The notes beneath the pieces are model-generated. The model worked only from the letters and a program-made list of their open reading frames with translations, had not been told where the DNA came from and did not search any database. Shown one piece after another: positions 23,401 to 35,562 of a stretch of DNA of 64,000 nucleotides (positions are counted from its first letter, which is position 1; the number at the start of each line of letters is the position of its first letter). The translations under genes were made by a program, and so were the position numbers. The DNA is from Typha latifolia (taxonomy: Eukaryota > Streptophyta > Magnoliopsida > Poales > Typhaceae). The stretch lies in the NCBI GenBank assembly GCA_019914945.1, contig CM034103.1, forward strand, positions 4,154,001 to 4,218,000. The letters run 5' to 3'.

Positions 23401-26400
23401 GAGGTTTGATAAGTCTAGGATGGGTGATCGAATCTATTGGAATAGATTGGCGAAATGACTGTCGAGTGGTGATGGGGGTGCTCGGCTATGGTAGGGCAGC
23501 AATGGAGATGGTACAGTTTGGTGGTGGTGTAAGGTTATAAGGATAGTTTAGGGAAGAAAAGAGGAGGGAGAAGATGGACCATTAGGGTCAAGAGGTCAGT
23601 TGAGGAGGTACGCAGCTTGGTCGGCCAAGCTTGGTCTTAGGTTGAACAAGGGTGGATAAGGAGGGAGAGAGAGAGAGAACAAGAGAGATAGACCAGCTAG
23701 GGTTGCAATAATCTAATGATGCCCAACTCAGGTGCACACCACAACATTTATAGGTGGCTCCCTGACTTAACTCAGTTAGCCGAATCAAATAGGCTTGAGT
23801 TGACTACTTCACCTAAGCAATACTCATCCACATAAGCAATGACTAATACACATAAGCAAAGGATTAGAAAACAAATGCATGCAACGTAGGATCTAAACTG
23901 CAAGAGTCATCTAAAAAAATAAATAAAAATCAAATATAGATGACTAGTTAGGAGTAAAGACGTAAATGCCTCTGACCACCTCTAGGCACCGAACTCAATG
24001 GGATTGAGTTTACTCTCATGGATCGGTCATACTAGGTCCACCACACTTTTCGCATCTTGCCCTCAAGGTAATAAGCCGAGAAATGCTCCAAGTTGGTTCG
24101 ACTCAAGCCTGACTCGAGCCATCGTGATGTCTCATCCATCACGACCTCGGGTGGAGCTGCCCGTGGCCAAGGCCTCTCCAATGTCTCTTTTTCTGTCCAA
24201 GTCTGTTTGGCTTGACTTTTAGAGCCCTAACTACTCCTTCATCAATATTGCATCTTCAAAAGTTTCTTCCAAGGTCCTGGGCGAAGTGTTTGTTCATTTG
24301 CTTGAATGTCACTTCGCAATTCAGATACAAAAGTGCTCTTCAAGAAGGAATTTGGCCATGGCTGCGATACCAAATCGTACAATCTTCCCTCGAAACGACT
24401 CATTTTGATTCATAACCTGTTCTGTATAGAAATTAGGGAGAAACTTTCGAGAGATATTTCAGACGATCTACTTGTTGAAACTTCATAAAATTTGGATATG
24501 TTATACTTCTGGACGAGAGCTTTCCAACGGATCTAATATCACAAGATTTAGATTGCTAGATCAAGAGATGTCATAAGATCAGTGGTCGGAGGTTGGGATG
24601 GACAGACCTGCGCGATAAAGTTCTTTGTTACACACCAAATCTGGACCAATCTGGACATAAAAAAATTATGATATTTTATGTAATGGTAGCATCACAAGAT
24701 AAGATTCTAATGGCTTTGGTTTCACATTAATTGGACATCCGAATGAAAAGTCATTAATAAAATAGTAGAGCAAAGTCAAAATAGGGCAGAATGGTAAATA
24801 CCCAATGTTGCGATAGTTGTCAGAAGGTGGCGGACGATCAAGGGTGGTGATGGACGACAGTAAGGTAGGACGGTTGCTGGTGGATGAATATGGCTAGGTT
24901 TTGAAAGATCAGGATACTTTTATGGCTATGATTCACTTCTATAAAGATAAAATTGATCTAACGGCTACGATAAGAATTGAAGATAAAAATAATGATTTGG
25001 CTAAACTTATATTTATTCTATGATCGATGATAATCAATACATGTCCACTCCTATTTATAGAAAAAAATCTTAGCAAATTGGATCCACATGCAGATTATCA
25101 GATTTATTTAAAATTTAAAATAATAAAATAAAGATAACTAACTAACTCAATTTGACTTAACTTGACTCGGCTGACTCGACTAACTTAACCCGTATGATCA
25201 GATCATAACATTGAGCTGGTTTTGGGTCAAACTCAAGTCTAGGTCTGACCATATGAGGGTATTATTAATGCTCCATGTGGTGCATCCTCCTTTCCTTGTC
25301 TTGGCATGGTTTGAGTTCAATTGATTCAGCCCAATCATCATCTTCACCGAATCGACTCGGATTCACTCGATATTCGGGTTTGTCGAAAACAGGTTTAGAT
25401 AGAACCATGGCTGCAGCCCTGCACTCTAAGGGGTTGGGCAGCAAAGGCCCTTGTTTGGGAGGTGGAGGGCCTAGTGGAGCAAGGCCAGGTAGTGACTGAA
25501 TTGCCAATTAAGGGCTCAGTGGTGGTTTATTTTGGTTGGGTTCCTCTGCGACCGGCTCATGGGTGGTTGCTAGAACATGTCGAAACTCAATGGGAAGGGG
25601 CAGTAAGAAGGGGCAGTAAGAGGCCTTCATTGTGGCGTGGCTGAACTTGGATGGGAGTAGGAGAAGCTGTCAGTGGAAGAACCCTTGGTTCCGACTTCCA
25701 ACGTAGTTGATCGGTTCAAAATCATCTCCTTCAACTCAATCTGCTTGTTATGCAGTTTGTCCATCCGTTGCATCATGATCTCTAAGAGATGATTGGTCGA
25801 GCCCAAGGTCTCTATGAGATCAGCCCCTATAGGTGGTGGCCGACTAGGACTAGCCGTGGCCAACATAGGTTGCTTAGGTTCTAGGGTTGGTGATAGCATG
25901 GGGGTTTCCTCTACCGGGGTAGGGTTATCTTCAGTTCTTCTCAAGGCTATGGATCTTGTATCCACAATTAATGGAGGTCTAAGGTTCGACTGGTTCTGAT
26001 ATCACTATTACGCGTCGCCTCCGATCAACGATCTGAAGGTGTCTTCCTATTTCGACTAACGGTGCAAGCCTATTATATGTTCTTCGATTTACGATCTATC
26101 CTCCGGTTTGGAAGCTAAGTTTACTATGAACCTTCAAAGTTAAGAGGGTCTTTGAGATTCAATAGATGGATCGGAATAAGATTTAGATATTTGATAGATC
26201 CAGGATAGAGGATTGAATCTATCAGAATGGATCAACGAAATGGTAGCCAAGTTGTGGTGGGGTTTGGTGGTGGTGTAGGGTTGTAAAGGATAGTTTAGTG
26301 AAAAAGGGAGAAGGGAGAAGGTGAATCATTCCTCAGGGTCAAGGGGCGCGATCGGTCGAGGAGGAGGTAGGCAGCTTGGTCAGCTAAGGTGGTGGTTGAC

Positions 26401-29400
26401 CAAGATTGGTTAGGGTGGAGGGGAGAGAGAGAGAGAGAGAGATAAACCAGCTAGGGTAGGGCGACAATGGAGATAGTGGTGCGGTTTGGTGGTGTAGGGT
26501 TGTAGGAGATAGTTTAGGAAAGAAGGGAGGAGGGAGAAGGTGGACCCTTCCTTAAGATCAAGGGGGGCGGTCAGTCAAGGAGGTAATGTTATGTGAAACA
26601 ATGATATATTGCTATGTGAAATAGCTTCCAAACTTTTGGTCTTATCATGAAAAATCCTTCCATTGCATTCAAGTCATACAGTCCAAATTATAGATGCAAT
26701 GCAGATTCTCCACCACGTTTACCCTTCCATCGTAACCTTTTCCTTCTCAATAAGTCTCTACTCTCTAGCATGCTTAGAGGCATTATTATAGCAAATATTT
26801 AGGGAAATCCACTTATGAATACTCTTGGCATAAGGGCACTTAACAAACAGATGATCAACCGATTCATCCTTACTAAAAAAAAAAGTTAGAGAACCAGTCC
26901 ACTCTCTCTTCTACAAGTTATTTTTGGTAAGGAATCTATTATCAGACTAACCATAGAAATGCTTTGATTTTCACTGAGATTTTTTGGCTTCTAGAGGCTA
27001 GAAAGATTTCTAGATATCTAACTTCCATTCTTCAGGAAGTTAAATAGAGATTTAGTAGTGTAAATTCCATTACTCACATACCTCCATTTGATCCTTCTTG
27101 GAATTGAGTAATCTCCACCTTCATTTGGCTAGCGATGCCATATTCATATCTTACAGAATAGTGGTCCCCCGCACTGTGATACTCCTACCTCATACACATC
27201 TTCTGTCAATTAAATATGACCATTTTTCTCCTTAATAGTGCCTTTCCATAGGAAGTTACATCTGATATGATCCACCCACCCTTTTTCTAACATGTACTGG
27301 TATCTCAAAACAAGAGAGGTAATATAGAGTAATAGCATTCAAGATATAATTTATTAAGGTTATTCTACCTCCAAGAGAAAGCATTTTGTCTTTCCACCTA
27401 GCCAATCTCTTCTCCATCTTCTTAATAACTGGATATCAGTCATGTTTTGTCAACTTCCCATTATGCAAAGGAAGGCCAAAGTATTTAATAAGTAAATTTT
27501 TTACCTTATAATTCAAAATCGATGGAAGAGCTCCTTTCAAAGTTAATTTTCAAACTTGAAACAACTTCAAGGTAATACAGTAGAAACTTCAAAGTCATTA
27601 TTCCTTCTTATCTACCTCGAAGAAATAACCATATTTTCAACCTATAGAGGAGATCATTCAATCTGCACTGATTTGGGTTAGATTTGTTGATCTTCCGCCT
27701 GAGTACTGGAAACCGAAAGTCCTTACTAGCATTAAATTGGGTCATCCTCTTAGGGTTGATAAAACTACTATATCATGGGCTAGAAGCAAGTATGCCCATA
27801 TGTGTGTTGATCTTGACCTATCTAAACTTCTAAGGCAAGAGATGATGGTCGATGTTGGGTATAAAAAAATCTAGATTAAATTTGTTTACGAGAACCTCCC
27901 TGAGTTTTGTTTTTCTTGTGGTATAATTGGGCGCCATGTCTTGACCTGCCTGAATCCGCCTAAAGCAAGGCGTCTTGTAAGGATGATACTGGGCGGGAAA
28001 CTCCAAGCATGACTGGAGCCACAAAATCTAACCATCTTGCTACTGAGGTGCACGGTAAAGGTGTCAATGCTACTAATGCTAATGATGATCTAGCTTTGGG
28101 CCCTGGCTCCATGTCTCATGATCGCCGACATGGAGGCCGTGGCGGATTGAGGGGTCTTAGTAGGGGAGACGGGACTACAGAGGGTGGTTAAGGTAACTCG
28201 AGCGCCAACCCAGCAAGTGATGGGCTCGCAACTCGGTATACTCGTCTCTGCCTGGAAGAACACTTGATGAGCACATGAGATGGGAGGTGGCTTGAGACAC
28301 AAGGCAAAGGGCGGTCAGGTCACTATGGAGATGCAGAACAGGAGTGTTTCGATTTCCTCCGACAAATGTACTAAGTCTGCCTCGGGTATGGAATTGCAAA
28401 TGGATCGCATGCAACCCACTTTAAAAACTAGTCCTCGTCCTACAGACCTGTCCTGTTAAAAGGACAACTCGCTCCATACCGAGGCTCGAGTGGTGACACT
28501 TGGCCAGGACGGACCCCCGGGTTTGGAAAATGTTTCCTTTGGGGTTATGGGCTCTGCCAAACGTCTTTCTGCGCTCCCAAAAGGTGCTTCGATCTCCATC
28601 CCCCTCCTATTGTGTCCGAGTCTATTCGGGTTTGTAAGATCAATCTATCCATTTCTCCTCGCAAATCCCCTCTCTCAGTCCCTCTTGGGCAAGTGGGGGG
28701 GTGTTTCTTTTCCTTTGCTCCCTGGTGAAGTTGTGCCCTCTAATAATGCAACGATGGGGCTCTCTAGTCCAAAGGCCACTGATGGTATGGATGAGGATCT
28801 CCAGCCAAAAAAATCTAGCTCTACGATGAAGCTCGTATCTACTCTAGGCTCTAAGGTTCCCTTGGAACCAAATAGGACTCCCTCATAAATTGGTGAAGGC
28901 ATGGAAGTGGATAACATGATCGAGGAACGCTTGGATCCACATGATACACTTACTATGGCTGCCAAAGAGATCCTTAGCACCGGTCACGGTATCGTCAGGG
29001 TCTTGATGAGATTACTATTGAAAGATCTAAACAAAGAATGGGAGGAACCCTAATTTGCTAAAGAAGATAGGAAAGCGGCAGCTTTGTCGGCGCGGAAGCC
29101 TCGGCCACGGCCAGCATTGCCATGGCTAAAAGGGTTATTTGCAAGAAGACCAAAAAGGCTGGCTTATAACCATATACCAAGGGTAAACCTGTGGTAAGAG
29201 TCCTATAGACCGAGTGGGGAAAAAACTTTAAAGTGTTTATGTCTATTATTATGTGAAACTATAAAGGAGCTTCAATGCCACTTAATAAATATCGTGAGTT
29301 ATGTAATCTTTATAACTCGTTCATGATTATAATAATATATTGTTAGAAACTAATAGATTTTGCTATAGCCTTTGACTTTGCTTGTAGGCTTAGTGGAAAC

Positions 29401-31442
29401 TAGCAAGCCGATGCTGTTGCTAGCAGGGGCTTGTAGGGTGAAACATGAATAGTTGTGCCAATAATGACACCACACTTGGAACGTGGTGTGCCAATGGCAC
29501 ACCCCTATACTGACCCATGCCAATTGGCATGGTTGCGTGCCGGTCATTGTGCCATGTGGAGGTATTTTTTAAAATTTTCCTTATTTTTATTAATCATTAT
29601 CAAATCAACTGATTAGTTGATCATTTAGAAAGCTTAGATAAAATTGATAATAATTAGACTAGAGATGATAACGATGATAGTGATAGTGATAATAATGAGA
29701 CTCAATTTTGTGTAGTGATGATGGAGATAAGACATGCGTTCATGTTAGACAACCTTCTCAGAGCGGTATTATTTTTATAAAAGACTTGAGTCTGTAAGTA
29801 GTAGAACATTAAGAGAGGTGCACCCACATGATAATGAGTTCATCGTAATTATCATCATATCAATCACATCCACGATAACCAGATCACCTTTATTATACTC
29901 TATATCAATAATCTGCATATGCTTATGATGTATTTGTGACTATACGATAACAATCATTTCCGTGCATATTCAATACCCATAATATATTATAGAAGAATTA
30001 CAAAATTTCTATTTATATGAAGACTATGTGAGATGTTATAATAAGCAATACTATCAATGAATGGGTTTTAAAAAATATTGACAGTATTTAATACAACATT
30101 CTCGTGTAATTTTTGTGCCGACAAATGAAAACTTTGATCTTTCTCGTCATTTTATGTTCAACTAGATACTAATTTTAATTATTAAACTATTATCAATTAA
30201 TATTATGTCTTTAATTATATTATGGAGTGTTCAATTATATTATAGAGTGTTCAATCATTAATATTAATTTTAATAAATGTCTTTAATCATAATGTATTGA
30301 ATAATATTTATATTTAATTATTGCTTTATCTATGAGGATAACAGTAATCATATCATTAACTAGTTCATTTTTATTTAGTAATTTATTTATTAATTTCATA
30401 GTAATAGAAATACATGTCCTACCGAGATAGAATTTGTAACCTGTTATTATCTTAACTAGCAAGCAAAGATCTACCTCTAATCCTACTCACATTGGATCTA
30501 GTGCTTAGGTAGTTTGGCCAATAGTAGGTCAAGAAATATTAAACGAAGATGTGAGCAGGGGTTTTCGAGAAATACAAATAACCTTAGTTTTTTTTCTTAA
30601 ATAGGTCATTTACAAAAACAATATAAAGATAAAGCATTATAATGTAGGTTTTATACTTTTAATATATATGTTCAAACCAAAAACTAAAGATTGACATATC
30701 GAAGACTCAAAAACATCTTTAAATATACTAAAGATTGGCTATATGGCAGTGACCCCTTGTCATTTAAAATGTTACAATCAAGCCTCCTGAACTAATCGGG
30801 TATTACAGTGTTGCTCTTTCGTTATACCGACATCCCTTTTTTTGATTGAAACTAGTCACGTGTTATTCATGTGTGGGATCTATGACAAATATGCCCTTAA
30901 AATATAAATATATTTTAAATTAGGATAGAAATACTATTCTTCTTCTACCTCCGTTTTTTTCTTCTACCTCCACCCCCAATTGAAAGCTTTCAACTTTAAT
31001 AAACTCCAACCCAAACCCTTCTTCTACCTCAACCTTAATTCAAATCTAAATCCAAACTTTTCTTCTTCCTCAACCCCAACCCGAACCTAAACCCAAAGCC
31101 TTCTTCCTCAACTCCAACCCTAACTCTAACCTAAATCCAAACCCTTCTTCTTCCTTACTCCAACCCTAGCTCCAACCTAAATCCAAACCCTTCTTCTTCA
31201 TCAAAACAATCCTAATCCCAATCTAAACTCAATCTCTTCTTCTTCCCCCAACCGCAACCCCAACCCCGACCCAAGCCTAAACCTAATTAAATCACGTCCA
31301 ATCAATTAATAGTGAATGGTAAAATGGGTATTTGCCATAGTTTACAATTTCGGTCGAAATGGATCGGTTTGGCTAGTTTCGGCCTGTATAGGCGGCTGCA
31401 GCTTGCAGCTAGCAGGGAGAGAAAGGGAAAGAGGAAGAGACA

Positions 31443-31495
<53 letters not shown>

Positions 31496-34400
31496 GGGGG
31501 AGAGGGAAAGATAAAAAAAATAGGGTGAGAGAGAGAGAAAGAGAAAGATAGAAAAAAAAGTGTGGGAGAGAATGGATACTTCAGACTAACAGTTAGAGGA
31601 ATAGGAAAGAAGAGAGGGAGGAAGAGAGATTTTTACTTTTTAGGCTTTATATGTGAGTAATTATTATTTCTTATTTTCTTATAATTTTTTCTAAATTTTT
31701 AGAAATTTCTCAACATTTTTAATATTTAGAATTTTATTTAATTAAAATAGTCCGATCCGATACAGGCGGTCGATACGGCCAATACGTATCGTTTTTATGG
31801 ACGGCCGATCCCGATCCTGATACCGATTTTCGGAACCTTGTATTTGCATCCTCTTTAATAACAACCAATGAAATTGCAAAATAATACCATTTTTCTTTCA
31901 TATCTGCTTCATTACATCATTTAAGGGGGTCTGGTTGTAGCACTTTAAACGATAGGGGGTCACTCGATATTAACCTATAGTTTAGGGCGTGCTAATGTAA
32001 TTAAACCTACATAATATCTTACAAACTAAGATGTAAGATAAACAAGCAATTCAATTTATAAATATAAAAATAAATTAACTATTTTAACATAATTGCCTAA
32101 TATAGATTATAAAATAAATAAGTAAACTCAATCTTTTCACAAAAATTAACATTCTAGATTGAATAAAGATGAAAGATAATAGTCTACTTTGATTTAGCTT
32201 CCATTGATAGAAATTTTAGAAGTATCCAAAGAGTATCTAAAAAGTATCTCAAAAGCATTATCACATCTAATACGGTATCTGATACATATATGATAAACAA
32301 GATTCGAAAACTCGGGATTAGGTTTGGCCATCCGTAAAAATGATATTTATCAGCTGTATTGGCCGCTCATATCGGATTGGACTATTTTTTAGTTATGTAA
32401 TTAAAAATACAGGAAAATTTCTAAAAATTTAGAAAATAACAAGAAAATAAAGAAAATAATAGTTACTCATCTATAAAGCCTAAAAACTAAAAAATATATT
32501 AACTACTTAAAACTTTAATGAATACTGAGTTGGCTCTGCTTTCTTTCTTCTCTCTCCCTTCTTTTTCTCTTTTTTTCCTCTTTCTCTCTTACCGCCACAA
32601 GGCAAATTTTATTTCTTCCAAACATTGTAGTCAATAGAGAGTTGGGAAGGAGAGAGGAGGAAGTCTGGTGGAGTGAAAGGAAGTTGAAAAATACTATTGT
32701 CAATTGCAGTCAAAGAGGAGAGGAAGGTGGTAGAGGAATTATAGAGTGCGTGGATAACATTGCCATTGCCCGTCACTTGAGAGTTCGAAAGGAGGCTTGG
32801 GTTTCTCCTCTCAATTGAAAACCCTTTCCAAAACACATACAACACCTAAATAAAAGTATCAGTCTTTCCTAGTTTTTTAAGAATAAGACAAATCATTGCA
32901 TAATTCAATCTTTGAATAGTGCGCTGCTCATGATAAAATTCATCAAAGATACTCATAATTCATAACCTTCTTCTTAACCATGTCCTAGAAATGGTGAAAA
33001 GAATTTCATTATCACCAATCATCCACGATAAATGATTAAATTCTACCACATTTATTACTTTATGAGACCACTTTAAAAGCCTAAACAACAATACCTTTTT
33101 ATTACCAAAGGTCTTCCTACTTGCTATTAACCAAGAAAGCACAAATACTTCTATACTTTCGTCATGTCCATATCGGATATGGTACTCTTTGGATACTTTC
33201 GGTTATGTATTGAATACTTCCCTAAACTATCTGATTTTTTAAAAATAAAATTAATGTCGTGGATACATCTGGAATACTTGTTAGATACTTCTTTGTAATT
33301 CTTTTGATATTCTTATTAATAGGAATCAAATTAAAGGGGGATACTATCACCTTTCATTTCTTATCAGATAAAAGGTTCTCTTTGTTAAAACATTGAGTTC
33401 ACTTACTTATTTGTAATCTATGTTAGGAAATCATGCTATAGTGGTCAAATTGTTCTGATTTTTAGATTGAATTCACTTTTTTATCTTATATATTAGTTAG
33501 TAATAATACTAGACTTTTTGTTATGAATGATAGCTCTTTTAATGGATAAATTAGAGGTCTTTTTCTTAGATAAATTATCACATGCAACAATAAGATATAA
33601 TTTCTCGATTAAGAAATGCAAGCTTACAAGTAAACTAATATACATATGTAGACATAAATATATACACATATGAGCTAAGTATCCTTATGGTATCATATCC
33701 TTTTTTTCAAGTTTACCATATCGGCATATCCATATCATATATGTATCCCATATTTGTGTTCATGCTACATAGCTATTAATTAATGCGGAACTTAAATTCA
33801 ATACTGTTTGACTCTGAAAAGGCTAAAAAGGTATAGTAAAAAGCACCCAAATATCGGCAAATACATTTAAATTTTGAACCAGATCTTAACCCTTAAGAGT
33901 AAATTTAATGGGTTAACTTAGTTTTTTAAGGCTTCTAAATGTGTCTGAGACATTGGAATGCCTATCATATGATTTCTGTTTGGGCAGTTTCATCATCTAT
34001 TTTCCCTGTAAAAGAATTGTTTCTTACGAGTCATTATTGTGATCTTGTAATTTCTCCTTCCTTTTTGAAGTTGTAGTGCTTTGCTTCTTAGCAGTTGTCT
34101 CGTTTTAAACAGATAGGTGGCAATTATTGTATTGCTTACTCTTTTATCTTTGCTTTGTTATCCCATCTTTATCTCTCCCTCTGGATAGAGGGTTACTTGG
34201 TAATAACTTCATTACCCTGAAAAACTTGCCAACCTCTCATTTGTAGAATCCTATATTAAGTAAAAGAGAGATTAGCCTCCGGTTGGCTAGTTGTGATACC
34301 TCCAAGTGCTTCTCGGCCAGATCAGGCAGAATGGGAATCTTAAATAAGCCGTAAATGTTCTCCCTCAGGTCTATTATACCTAATCTTATGTTTGTGATAG

Positions 34401-35562
34401 TGGTTACCATTTTCGAAGTTGTCTCACACCATTGAAAGAATGACCTAGTTCAGTTTCACAAGGTAAATCAACTAAATTATGTTTATGAAATGCTTGAAAG
34501 AGTGGAAAATCAAATCTTAACAATGATTATATTGTTCCAAGAAGATATAATTTAGAGACACAAATTTGTTGCTTTTTTTAATTTGCACCAGTTCCATTAT
34601 ACTTTTGTGATGGCAAAGCTCATGGTTCTAACAATCTGTTCGCCTTGTCTGCATAACAATGAATGAATTGGATAAAAATATATAACTGGTAGAGGTACTT
34701 TTTCCATCCTCACTTTCCTGAGCTCACTTTCCAATTGTGATTCTAGGTCAGTGGGTTCCCCAGATGCTTGTGTTTATGCAGAGATCAGAACAAGAATCCC
34801 GGACACAATTTCCTGGGATTACAATTTTGAACGTGCTGGGAATACTCCTGTCAGCTTTACTGTTAAGGTTGCTCATGTTAATCTCTCTTTTGGCTTCACC
34901 ATGCAGTCACCTACTCTACCAAGTGCCCTAATCATCCAGCACTGTTGCCCTCTTGTGTAATTCTCAGTCTGTAGTCCTGAAGGAAGCAATCGATGATCTT
35001 GAGTGGCCTGGTTCGAGCATCCAGATACTTCTGCAACCCGACCCTCCTTCTGTGACATTTAAAGGTGAAGGTCATGGTGACTTGCAGGTCCGGAAACCTC
35101 TCTTTCCTTTATATTGATGCCGAGATCATTGGATTTTTGATCCACTTCACCAGCTAAACAACTTGGCAGATTGAGTTTCCATACTATGCAAATACTGATC
35201 TTCTGATCGCATTTCAATGTGATCGTTGCCTATCATACAAGTATGTCACTATTTCCACTAACTATGATTTACTTTTGATAACTTTTGCAGTTATTAATCT
35301 TAGATATTTGTATAGGTATAAGTACAAGTTTCTCCGTGCAACGACATCAAATATCTCAAGCAGTGCTTTGAAGGAAAACAGAGGAATCAAAGTGACAATT
35401 GGAAGAGGGGGGATGCTGAAAATCCAGCACCTGGTTTCAGTTGCACGATCTGCTGCACAACATTCATATGGTGATGTTGGACTTCAACAGCCAAGTCGGA
35501 TTGCTTATATTGAGTTCTTTGTCAAACCGGAGGAGGATGATAGTACTATAAATGACTCATAG
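20452..35562 (+). CDS. RAD1: RAD1, subunit of the 9-1-1 DNA-damage checkpoint clamp, 306 aa, seven exons
   Basis: Exons: 20452-20568, 20648-20737, 20818-20972, 34747-34867, 34968-35087, 35170-35240, 35316-35562. All have GT...AG borders, and the 921 nt form one uninterrupted frame ending TAG at 35560-35562. The product has the size and layout of eukaryotic RAD1, a PCNA-like protein of two sliding-clamp folds. Early residues [12 protein letters not shown] and the [13 protein letters not shown] segment match the first clamp domain (RAD1 family: SLVASLDNV..., INLTVLLDCLSIFG). [12 protein letters not shown] and [14 protein letters not shown] lead into the second domain, and [12 protein letters not shown] matches the acidic end (FVEYYCCPDEE in animals). 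Rad9-Rad1-Hus1 is loaded at damaged DNA in the nucleus and activates ATR signalling. The start ATG sits in a GC-rich first exon, with no obvious TATA box upstream. The third intron is about 13.8 kb and full of transposons. Confidence 0.93.
20973..23215 (+). other. RAD1 intron 3, left part without recognisable transposons
   Basis: Starts at the donor GTAAGC following the split lysine codon. The sequence is AT-rich with T-rich patches, as plant introns usually are, and has no coding domain. Two related stretches near 21360-21430 and 21540-21790 (GGATGTCAAAACACA; CATCTTGAAACACATGAA) hint at a small internal duplication. Confidence 0.5.
23222..26588 (-). mobile_element. Non-autonomous LTR retrotransposon in RAD1 intron 3, with a nested solo-LTR-like insert
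   Basis: The 3' LTR (minus sense) begins its outer end at 23222 (TGTTACAC...). The 5' LTR begins at about 26007 and is cut at about 26588. They share long text, e.g. AAGGTGTCTTCCTA, GGTTTGGAAGCTA and TCAATAGATGGATCGGAATA. After the 5' LTR the minus strand reads GATATCAGAACCAG, close to the TGGTATCAGAGC primer-binding site, and then a 112-codon frame (25965-25627) that is proline/serine-rich with a short heptad-like helix: a gag leader. No pol genes are present. The 26447-26585 part repeats 26258-26370 in tandem. About 24640-25210 matches family A LTR sequence (5840-6330) and is best read as a nested copy. Confidence 0.75.
26590..27540 (-). mobile_element. LINE 3' part (zinc-binding reverse-transcriptase tail) in RAD1 intron 3
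   Basis: The minus-strand reading near 26860-26790 gives [18 protein letters not shown], matching the HLFF.C..A..IW...... region (zf-RVT) at the end of plant LINE ORF2. Text near 27330-27420 gives a [16 protein letters not shown] segment. The frame is broken by many stops. The left border meets the truncated LTR at about 26588. Confidence 0.7.
27640..29345 (+). mobile_element. LINE 5' part: ORF1 with CCHC knuckle and start of ORF2, in RAD1 intron 3
   Basis: Around 27670-27950 the plus strand encodes [21 protein letters not shown] text and [20 protein letters not shown], the DUF4283/zf-CCHC_4 module of plant LINE ORF1 (CX2CX4HX4C). About 28000-29200 is the low-conservation remainder of ORF1. 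Near 29240-29330 [14 protein letters not shown] and a following L..L matches the beginning of the ORF2 endonuclease (M....WN.RG...P). Reading stops shortly after. Several stops make it inactive. It points opposite to the LINE tail at 26590-27540. Confidence 0.75.
29346..30747. other. AT-rich part of RAD1 intron 3
   Basis: No coding domain. Around 29480-29545 the words GTGCCAATGGCACACC and CATGCCAATTGGCATG form short palindromes. The rest is A/T-rich with no clear repeat structure. Confidence 0.4.
30940..31290. repeat. C/T-rich tandem repeat, unit roughly 50-60 bp
   Basis: The phrases CCAACCCTAACTCTAACCTA, AATCCAAACCCTTCTTCTTC and variants recur about six times. One strand is nearly free of G. 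CCCTAAC-like words occur but not as a regular telomere repeat. Confidence 0.8.
31447..31492. repeat. (GA)n microsatellite
   Basis: Uninterrupted run of about 22 GA units followed by G-rich sequence. The arginine/glutamate open frames over it are artefacts of the repeat. Confidence 0.95.
31630..32495. repeat. Inverted repeat, arms about 210 bp, in RAD1 intron 3
   Basis: The left arm, about 31640-31850, is matched in reverse complement by about 32285-32490. Examples are TTTAGGCTTTATATGTGAGT (31640) against TTTAGGCTTTATAGATGAGT (reverse of about 32480), AATTTTTAGAAATTT, and ATAGTCCGATCCGATA against ATAGTCCAATCCGATA. The right end of the TIR element at 31964 lies in the loop, so the two arms belong to different insertions of one family placed head to head, or the element has a half-copy beside it. 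Confidence 0.75.
32500..34746 (+). other. Right part of RAD1 intron 3
   Basis: About 32520-32620 is a C/T-rich tract, the reverse counterpart of the GA-rich tract at 31440. About 33160-33780 holds TATCGGATATGG and CATATCATATATGTATCC words related to those near 32270, probably another repeat copy. From about 33900 to the acceptor TCTAG at 34746 the sequence looks like ordinary intron. Confidence 0.45.

Larger units (their letters stand above)
30748..31964. mobile_element. TIR-bounded DNA element of about 1.2 kb in RAD1 intron 3
   Basis: The left end AGTGACCCCTTGTCATTTAA (from 30748) and the right end (reverse complement of 31921-31964, AGTGACCCCCTATCGTTTAA) form terminal inverted repeats of 44 bp with about 34 matches. 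The inside has a pyrimidine-rich tandem repeat (30940-31290) and a (GA)n tract (31447-31492), and no transposase. I could not find a target-site duplication, so the superfamily is undecided (Mutator-like is possible). Confidence 0.65.

Noticed and set aside
30940..31290. Possible interstitial telomere repeat (CCCTAA-like words)
   Set aside because: CCCTAAC words are irregular within a 50-60 bp C/T-rich unit; there is no run of the plant telomere heptamer.
31312..31551. Arg/Glu-rich frames
   Set aside because: Translation of a (GA)n microsatellite.
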